A stretch of DNA of 64,000 nt, from NCBI RefSeq assembly GCF_051622035.1, contig NC_135355.1:1426001-1490000 (forward strand), in the 5' to 3' direction. The translations under genes and the position numbers were made by a program. The notes beneath the pieces were generated by a model. It was not told the DNA's origin. It ran no database searches and saw only the letters and a program-made list of their open reading frames with translations. Positions 55,937-64,000 of the stretch are shown here, in pieces. The DNA comes from Arctopsyche grandis. Its lineage: Eukaryota > Arthropoda > Insecta > Trichoptera > Hydropsychidae. Position 1 is the first letter of the stretch. Each line of letters begins with the position of its first letter.

Positions 55937-58900
55937 ATGGCGATCTTGCGATTTTTCAAAACTCCGGCATATAGCCAACACAAAACTGGCGAAATTCTCA
56001 AAAAATTACAAAATGTCGACACCCGTGTGACGAATTTAATCGTAGAAATGTGTTACCACGTGGAAGTGAACGACCTGAGTAAATTATCATCGGAAGACCG
56101 GGATAAACTTATATGGCTTTTGTCACCACCGCTAAACTTGGATGCAGTCAAATGTGAATCGTCCTTTACAATGCTGGGAGAGAATCAACGTGTCATAGAA
56201 TGTGGTCCTAGGTATCATCATTTTATAATAAAAAGTTGTTTTAAGTCGATGGATATTTTTTAATATACGTGTATATTTACAGGTTTAACTTCTCTACGGC
56301 CGATTCTTCCAATGCGGTTCAAATATGTGAGAATATTCATCTGTGTGGTATTTCAAGAATCGAAGTCTCTCACCGTCATCTCATTACTTTGAACCAAGGA
56401 GTCAAGTTTGATTTCGACTTACAGGAATTGTCAAGTATTTTATACGATCGTATGACCCATTGTGTGTATACAAAAGAAAATTTACCAGTTAACAGTTTCA
56501 ACGAAGCATTGAAAAACAATCCGGAACCGTGGTTCTCGGTGCCAGTGTTGGAACAAGGAAAGCAAGCGTTGCAAGATGTCAACAAGAAGTTGGGTCTGGC
56601 TTTTGATGAATGGGATTTAGACTTTTACACAGAAATGTTTTCAAAAAAATTGAAGCGGAATCCAACCAGTGTTGAATGTTTCGATTTAGCTCAGAGCAAT
56701 AGTGAACATTCTAGGCATTGGTTTTTTAAGGTTTAATGTTTGTGTTTACATTTGTTTTCATATTTATGCGAATGTGTTCTAATTATTTAATATACTTTTG
56801 CAGGGAAAACTTGTTATTGACGGTGCTGAATGCGAAAAATCTCTCATAGAAATGATTATGGATACTCAAAACACGTCAAACAACAACAATGTTATTAAGT
56901 TCAGTGATAATAGCAGGTATTTTAATTTAATAAATCAAACATATAGCACAGGGCAGAAATAATAAGACGATAATTTTAGTGCTATTGATGGATTTTCACA
57001 TGAGAAATTATACCCGACGAATATATCTGGTCCTGGAAAGATGCAAGTTCTGAAAACCAAGTCTGATATTATATTTACAGCTGAAACTCACAATATGCCA
57101 ACAGCTGTATGTCCGTTTAGTGGTGCTACTACAGGTACTGGAGGTCGCATAAGAGACGTGCAAGCCGTCGGAAGAGGTGGACACTGCGTAGCTGGCACGG
57201 CCGGTTATTGCGTAGGAAATTTAAAATTACACGGTAAACAATCGAATATTATATTTGCCAGTAACTCTTGGGACATTTTACAAGTAATACTGTATTGCTT
57301 CATCATCCAGGCTTGGATCTGCCGTGGGAAGATGACGTTTGGCATTATCCATTCAACTTTGCTTCACCTCTCGATGTTTTGATCGAAGCGAGCAACGGTG
57401 CTTCCGACTACGGAAACAAATTTGGAGAACCTTTGATTACCGGGTTTGTGTTGTCGTATGGACTCAAAAATGCTGAGGATGTACGGGAGGAATATGTAAA
57501 ACCTGTCATGTTCAGTGGTGGCATCGGTCATATGCCACATGACATGATTGATAAAGTTCCACCTTCCAAAGGTACCCGATCGATACAATGTTGTTATTTA
57601 CTTGCTTATTGAAATTGCTTGCTTTATTTTGTTTCCTGAAGGTAATTTGGTGGTGAAATTGGGAGGACCAGTGTATAGAATTGGCGTTGGTGGTGGAGCT
57701 GCATCTTCGGTAGCCGTTCAAGGAGACGATGGACGAAGCGCAGCTCTTGATTTTGGTGCTGTCCAACGAGGTGACGCTGAAATGGGTAATCGGCTCAATC
57801 GAGTCATTCGAATGTGTCTAGAAGCTGATAAAAATCCCATATTAGGTAATATCAATTCTTGTCTTTACTTGGGCTTGGTGCAAACGATCGACAAGATTAA
57901 ATTGAGTTGGATCTTTCTGGCGAGTTTAATAAGGCAAAATTCAGAACTAAAGTATCAGGAGCACAGAACGTATACAGGGTAGGTGTATGTCGGGACTTCG
58001 GGTAGATTTCGCTTAGTGTAAGTGCGAGCAGTGCGCACGCATAAGGTACACGTGTCGTTAATCTGTGGTTCAGTCTGTCTGGCGCTTGTTGATCGTTTGC
58101 ACCGCATCGCTTTACTTATACACACCTATTATAATTCTTTACAATTGTATATAGATAATTGTGTTTCTCAAACTCGTCTTTAACTTATTGGGCGACTCTC
58201 TATGTCTTCCAACGCCTTCTGGGTTGTCCTATTTTTAGCAACCTTTCTGAAAACGTAATGTAATTTCGTTTTAGCTATACACGATCAAGGTGCTGGTGGA
58301 AATGGAAACGTGTTGAAAGAGCTCGTAGAGCCTGAAGGAGCTGCAATATTCACAAAAGAATTTAAACTTGGAGATCCTACAATAACAACAATGGAACTTT
58401 GGGGAGCCGAGTATCAAGAAAATAATGCTCTTTTGTGTTCAAAACAGGATAGGAAAACACTCGAAGGTAGTTTTTTTTTTAGAGCTTAAAGGTTCTTGAA
58501 ATATGTAATATTGTGCGAGTATATCTAAACTTTTAATATATCTTAGATATCTGCACCCGAGAAAGGTGCCCAGTCTCATTCGTGGGCGAAGTTACAGGCG
58601 ATGGCAATGTTAAACTAATCGAAGACTCGTTTGGAGATGTAGATTCATATAAAAACAATACAAAAAATGAAAATCTTCCGTTTGATCTATGTTTAGAGAC
58701 TGTTTTAGGTAAAATTAATTTATGAAAGAATCTTCTAATGAATCTATTATTATATATAAAATTGAAAAACATAATTATTTTAGGTAAAATGCCTCGAAAA
58801 GTTTTCAATTTGACCAATCAAACTCCAAGGTTGAAGCCTTTGATATTACCTTCGAATCTTAGTGTTTTGGAAGCTTTGAATAGAGTGTTCAAACTGGTGT

Positions 58901-61547
58901 CTGTAGGAAGCAAAAGATATCTCACAAATAAAGTAGATAGATGCGTTACTGGATTAGTGGTTCAACAACAATGTGTTGGACCTTTGCATACTCCGCTTGC
59001 TGATTATGGGATGATAGCCCTGTCGTACACTGATCTTGTCGGAGCAGCTACGTCGATTGGAACACAACCCATTAAAGGGTTGATCGATTCAAAAGCAGGT
59101 GCCAGAATGGCCGTTGGAGAAGCCTTAACAAATTTGGTAACTCATGTTTTTAAATATTGAACTCTAATGGTCACACGTTTAACTTATTTTTAATCATTCA
59201 ATGTTTGACTTTCAGGTTTTTGCTGGCATAACTTGTCTTTCAGATGTTAAATGCTCTGGAAATTGGATGTGGAGTGGTAAAACTGGCGATGAAGGTGGAA
59301 AACTGGTAACAGCTTGTCAAGCTATGTGTGATATAATGTCAAAACTTGGTATAGCCGTTGACGGTGGAAAAGATTCTTTGTCAATGTCAGCGGGAGTTAA
59401 AGGGAGTAGAGGTAAATAAAATGTGAATTATCTACATACATGTTTTCTAGTTTTATTTTGATATTAATCCTTAACATTTGATTTTTAGTCAAATCTCCTG
59501 GAACGCTCGTTATTTCAACATATGCTCCTTGTCCAAATATAAAAGTTAAATTGACACCCGATTTAAAGGAAGAACGATCCGTTTTGATCATGATACCTGT
59601 TAATCCCGGAAAATGCCGGTAATTTTTGCTGTAAAAATAAATATACTATTACTATTTTATTAATACGAGGTTTTACATTTATTTAATTTAATCTTTAGAT
59701 TGGGAGGAACAGCTATAGCTCAGTGTTTTAAACAACAAGGAAACACATGTCCAGATGTGGATGATCCTATTAAGCTTAGGAATATCTTTAACACTACTCA
59801 AACTCTACTCAAAGGTTAGTTAAAGTTATATTAAAGTTTTATATTTCAACATATTATATGATTTAATATATAATTTGATTGTAGAAGGAGCTTTGTTATC
59901 GGGTCACGATATCAGCGATGGTGGTTTGATAACTTGTATACTAGAAATGGCTTTCGCTGGTCTTCGGGGGGTTCAAATCAATTTAAATCTACCGAATGCT
60001 AACTGTATCGAAGCTCTTTTTAACGAAGAGCTGGGAATTGTATTGGAAGTTAGCCAAAATAATTATGAAGCATGTATTGGAAAGTTCTTAGAAAATAACA
60101 TTCAAGTGCATAATATTGGGTATACAAGTGGAACCGGCATGAAAGCACCTGTAAAAATATCATACAATGGTGATGTCGTTTTGGAGTCGGAACTTTTTAA
60201 CTTGTTCCGTCTTTGGGAAGAAATAAGCTACAGGCTAGAACTGTTGCAAGCTAATTCTGAATGCATTGAAGAAGAATGGAATGGTAATTTGATATGTATT
60301 AAATTATATTCTCTTGTTGTAGGTATACAGAGTACAAAATATACAAAACGTTTTTAATTATTATAGGTTTACAGTATCGCTCCGGACCAAAATATAATAT
60401 TAATTTCAACTCTGAAATGGTGCTCATGAGAAGTTCTAGTGTAATAAGAGTCGCTGTAATAAGAGAAGAAGGTTCGATGATAATATTTGTGTTGTGTTTG
60501 ATGTTAAATTGTACGATGAATTATTAATTTCATTAATTTCCTTAGGTACAAATGGAGATCGTGAAATGATAGCATCCTTAATGAATTCGAAATTTGAAGT
60601 TCACGATGTCACGATGAGCGATTTCGCAGGAAAAGTTGCAATGGACCAATTTCGAGGAATAGTTTTCCCGGGAGGCTTCAGCTACGCGGGTAATTCGAAA
60701 ATTTGAGATATTAAATGTCGTCTGAGATACTAAAAGTTCGATTTTTTTTTTTTTTAGATACACTAGGATCAGCTAAAGGATGGGCTGCTAGTATTATTTG
60801 CAACAAAGATCTGATAAAACAGTTCAATCACTTTGCCCATGGTCGAAAAGATACATTTTCACTTGGCGTGTGTAACGGTTGTCAGTTGATGCCGTTGATC
60901 GGATGGATCACTACAGATTCTGATGCAACCAATGTTTGTAACAGTTCTCCAGAAATAGCTCTCGATCATAATAAATCGGAACGGTAGTATATAATGATTT
61001 TTTTGATTCATCATTGACAAGTTCCGTCAATAATATGTAATATATTTTAGATTTGAATGCCGTTGGTCTTGCGTTTCGATTAATCCTGGCAAAGGTACGA
61101 CTGTTTGGTTCAAAGATATGCAAGATTCCCAACTGGGTGTGTGGATAGCTCACGGTGAAGGAAGATTTACGTTTAAAACGTCTGCCGTGTTGGATAAACT
61201 CAAAGTGAACGGGCAAATATGTCTCCAGTATGTGGATGACGATGGAAAGTGTACAGAAAAATATCCGATGAATCCTAATGGAAGTCCTCGTGAGTCTTTC
61301 GTTTATATCGAGTGCGAAAATACTATGGATGGTTTTTTGATTGATAATTTTTTTTGCAGTCGGTATAGCTAGTGTGTGTTCAATCGACGGGAGACACTTG
61401 GCGATGATGCCTCATCCGGAACGGTGCACTCTCAAGTGGCAATGTCCCTACAAGATGAACTATGGCGGAGAGGAGAATTCGAACTCTCCGTGGCAAAGAA
61501 TGTTCGATAATGCGTACATGTGGGCATCTAAACATGTAGATATGTAA
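55937..61547 (+). CDS. PFAS: Phosphoribosylformylglycinamidine synthase (FGAM synthase)
   Basis: Fourth step of de novo purine synthesis: FGAR + glutamine + ATP gives FGAM, in the cytosol. Exons: 55937-56211, 56283-56730, 56804-56916, 56980-57233, 57311-57571, 57642-57845, 58275-58466, 58547-58708, 58784-59136, 59216-59411, 59489-59618, 59699-59814, 59885-60283, 60367-60471, 60546-60689, 60758-60983, 61051-61289, 61360-61547. Phases agree; 1334 residues against 1338 in human, so full length. N-terminal domain MAILRFFKTPAY; SNSEHSRHW (230-238); ETHN (314) and GATTGTGGRIRD (327-338); HDQGAGGNGN (521 on); DGGKDSLSMSA; C-terminal class I glutaminase with GVCNGCQ nucleophile (C1156) and MPHPER (H1291, E1293). 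A TTTCAG just before the ATG suggests a 5'-UTR intron. Orthologue of Drosophila ade2. Confidence 0.96.
57846..58274. other. Long PFAS intron 6 with a GC-richer insert
   Basis: The other PFAS introns are mostly under 100 nt; this one is 429 nt. It contains a GC-richer stretch (about 57960-58110) that stands out from the AT-rich introns and may be an old repeat. No coding potential or inverted ends recognised. Confidence 0.4.
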
Positions 61548-62498
61548 TAAAATTCGTTTCATAAGAATGTTTATTTATTATTTTACCCATTATTTAAGAC
61601 ATTATACACATTTACCTAAATGTTCAGTATAAACACATGTAACTCATATAGATTGCTCACGTTCATTTCAGAATAGTTGTGATTTAAACAGTAATTTAAA
61701 TCAAACGAGAAATTTAAATTTTATCGCTAATTGATCTAAATATTCTCAATTTTTCTTCGGTATTTGGTGGAAGAAAAACAGCTCATGAAGCGCATATGAA
61801 TATTTTCCTATTATTGATAAAGAAATAAGTTCTCTTTTCAATTTAGCCTGTTATCTTTATAGTTGGAAAATGAATTTCAAAAGAAATCAATTTATAGAGC
61901 AAGATCTTCGATAAGCGAAGAAAAGAAAATTGCAAAATGATGCTAATAAAAAGCTTGTAAAAGAAGTGTTTTCTTATAAAAAATATGCGGCAAATTTCTG
62001 ATACTGAGAGAATCATTTAAAGTAAAATTTAATTGAAGCGTAATTCTCATTCAAATTAAATACATAATTGTTTTATCTTATTTATCGTTCCAATAATAAC
62101 TAAAGTTGTATAGATAGGCCCTTCCATAGAAATTATATTCAATTTGAAAGTAAAATAGGATCCGAGGATTTTAAATATTCTTTTATTTGATTTTTTCACC
62201 TTATCTTCATTTTTATGTATTATTTTTCGTTTACAATTTTTTATCATGTTTTTCTGCTTTTGATTTTTTATTTTATTTTATGCATGTTATTGTATTTTAT
62301 TTTTGTGTTCTTCTCTTTTTCAAATGTAGGTCATCGTGGCGCATTAGGTATCTACATATATATTGCGTCGAAAGGGTCGCAACGTTAGTTCAGCTGTAAG
62401 TCAATTCTCTTTACTGTCGGTTGTTAGTGCTCGGTACGTGTGTTTATTTACATTAAAATCATCAATTTAGCAATATGTAATCAAATCTATGTTATTCA
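61548..62498. other. PFAS 3' region and intergenic
   Basis: AATAAA overlaps the PFAS stop codon region (61546-61551), too close to serve alone as the polyA signal; no better match is obvious nearby. The rest is AT-rich. CATCGTGGCGCATTAGG at about 62331 resembles the SINE tail motif at 27.0 kb. No gene is supported. Confidence 0.45.
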
Positions 62499-63360
62499 TG
62501 TAGGAATATAGCACAATTTGTGCTATTCCGAATCAAAAACAGTGATCTCATATATTTCACAACAATACAGAAGTCTTACGATGGCATTATCATCGCTCCT
62601 GTACAAACATGCAGAACTCGAGGGCAACGCCCCTTTGACTATTCCAGAAGAAATAGTTCATCGCTCGATCGTAAAATGAACGAAACCCAACAGTGATGTC
62701 ATCATGCAACTGCAACACGTGTCCAACACGACAAAGACGTCTGCACGTGGCACACGTGTGTAGGAATCTCGTCGTCGTCATCGTCATCGAAACCTTCGAG
62801 AATATTCCGCAACAACAAAATACATCGAGCGGAACACCATCAAGCATTCCAGAAAATTCGACGCCTCGACGAAAACAAAATTCCTCTCGTACGCGTCAAT
62901 AACCACTTCCATCAAGCATTCCAGAAAATTCGACGCCTCGACGAAAACAAAATTCCTTTCGTACGCGTCAATAACCACTTCCACCAAGCATTCCAAAAAC
63001 ACTATAAAAGGAGGTACAACCCAAACAAGACCAGTCGACCCACAGCAGCAAGCGTCGACACACAGCAGCAGACCAGTCAACATACAACTCCTGACCAGCC
63101 ACCACTACACTACGCGGACTTGGAAGATCAACCAGCCGGACGAGCCAGCAACACACTGCCGTATCCAGAGACCTTCCGTACATAGCTGAATGCTGAGCCA
63201 GCGACACTCTACCATATCCAGAGACCGCTGAACGACATACTTTTGCCCACAAATACCATACCTTTGTACAACCATAGGCAAACAATAAAACTTTATAAAA
63301 CTAGCACAACAGTGTTTCGTTAGGCCGGGATACGGTCAACACACATGTAACCCGCCTACA
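62499..63360 (+). repeat. 5' LTR of the edge element
   Basis: Contains a direct duplication of about 70 bp (62837-62906 and 62907-62978, both with CATCAAGCATTCCAGAAAAT), a TATA box (CACTATAAAAGGAGG at about 63000) and AATAAAACTTTAT (63285) before the end, giving a recognisable U3-R-U5 order. Confidence 0.75.
62999..63014 (+). promoter_or_regulatory. LTR TATA box
   Basis: CACTATAAAAGGAGGT; the same string is conserved in the solo LTR at 29.2-30.1 kb (minus strand, about 29880-29895). It is a consensus TATA box about 290 bp before the AATAAA. Confidence 0.7.
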
Positions 63361-63539
63361 TTGGTACTACTCCGACGTGATCTACGCAACCTTCAGATCA
63401 TCCAACAGCGCTGTCAACACATCGCTACCCCGCCTACATTGGTGACCCCATCTTTGAACCACACAACAGTGTTTCGTTAGGCCGGGATACGGTCAATACA
63501 TCGTACCCCGCCTACATTGGTGACCCCATCTTAGAACTA

Positions 63540-63900
63540 CGCAGCCTTCATAGCAGTCAACAGCGCAGTCAACACGGCAGCCCACAGTGCAGCCTCCACA
63601 ACAACCAACAGCCGCCACGACAGCAGTCAACAGCGCAGTCAACATAGCAGCCCACAGCGCAGCCTACATAGCAGCCCACAACGCAGCCTTCATAGCAGTC
63701 AACAGCGCAGTCAACACGGCAGCCCACAGTGCAGCCTCCACAACAACCAACAGCCGCCACGACAGCAGCCCACAGCGCAGCCTACATAGCAGCCTACATC
63801 GCAGCCCACATAGCAGCCCACATTGCAGCCTACATAGCAGCCCACATCGCAGCCTACATAGCAGCCTACATAGCAACCGCAGACTTCACGCAACCGCAGC
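63540..63900. repeat. Tandem repeat in the element leader
   Basis: Units built on GCAGCCCACA or GCAGCCTACATA and CAGTCAACAGCGCAGTCAAC. A block of about 135 bp (GCAGCCCACAGTGCAGCCTC...CCGCCACGACAGCAG) occurs twice, at about 63580 and 63718. All frames give low-complexity Cys/Gly/Val peptides on the minus strand, which I do not treat as genes. Confidence 0.8.
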
Positions 63901-64000
63901 CTTCAACGCAGTCTACAACGCAACCCTCAACGCAGACTTCAAACGCAGTCCGCTACATGTCCCCACAACTAGTGACCATGTCAAACAACTCCGCAGCTTT

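Larger units (their letters stand above)
62499..64000 (+). mobile_element. LTR retrotransposon (BEL/Pao- or Ty3-like), 5' part, runs off the window
   Basis: LTR at 62499-63360 (TGTAGGAATATAGC...CCCGCCTACA), related to the solo LTR at 29161-30095. Right after it, TTGGTACTACTCCGACGTGA is in the primer-binding position; TTGGTGACCCC recurs at about 63441 and 63517, each time preceded by CCCCGCCTACA, so the LTR-end/leader junction has been repeated. A tandem leader repeat fills 63540-63900. No gag or pol is reached before the window ends, so completeness cannot be judged. Confidence 0.75.

Noticed and set aside
63569-63893. Cys/Gly/Val-rich minus-strand ORFs
   Set aside because: Low-complexity translation of the leader tandem repeat.

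Overview
This is an AT-rich eukaryotic nuclear window that reads as insect DNA. It holds spliced genes with short GT-AG introns, ZAD-type C2H2 zinc-finger genes (a class expanded in insects), an insect-style spliced PFAS/ade2 gene, and a dense mix of hAT, piggyBac, Helitron, LINE, tRNA-like SINE and LTR-derived sequence. The order cannot be fixed by eye; a holometabolous insect is my guess. No bacterial genes, CRISPR arrays or rRNAs were seen.

Left part (about 1-36 kb): a tandem array of five closely related ZAD-zinc-finger genes, all on the minus strand (called A to E here, from left to right). Each has a short first exon coding half of the ZAD, a 75-nt intron, and a long second exon with the rest of the ZAD and up to 19 fingers. 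The spacers between copies are duplicated too and carry shared transposon remnants, so the array grew by segmental duplication of a unit of about 3.6-4 kb. Comparing paralogous copies exposes younger insertions cleanly: an LTR element in copy A, a LINE in the B-C spacer, a solo LTR in the D-E spacer, and a Helitron inside the finger array next to copy E. Copies A and B share one extra G that shifts the frame near the end of the finger array. The tail beside copy E is a long broken run of fingers.

Middle (37-47.3 kb): a complete 21-exon DNA2 nuclease/helicase gene on the plus strand (1234 codons), with an intact nuclease centre, iron-sulphur cysteines, helicase motifs and an apparent PCNA-binding box at its N-terminus. 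Its introns hold at least six transposon insertions.

Right part (47.3-64 kb): repeats (SINEs, a TA microsatellite, two hAT elements with 8-bp target duplications), a lone diverged ZAD-zinc-finger gene with seven fingers (50.0-51.3 kb, minus) that looks like a relative of the array, then a complete 18-exon PFAS (FGAM synthase) gene (55.9-61.5 kb, plus, 1334 codons). The window ends in the LTR and leader of a BEL/Pao- or Ty3-like element whose solo relative sits at 29.2-30.1 kb.

DNA2 and PFAS are housekeeping genes (DNA replication/repair and purine synthesis) and show no functional link to each other or to the array. Biologically the most interesting part is the fast-changing zinc-finger array and its close association with transposons.
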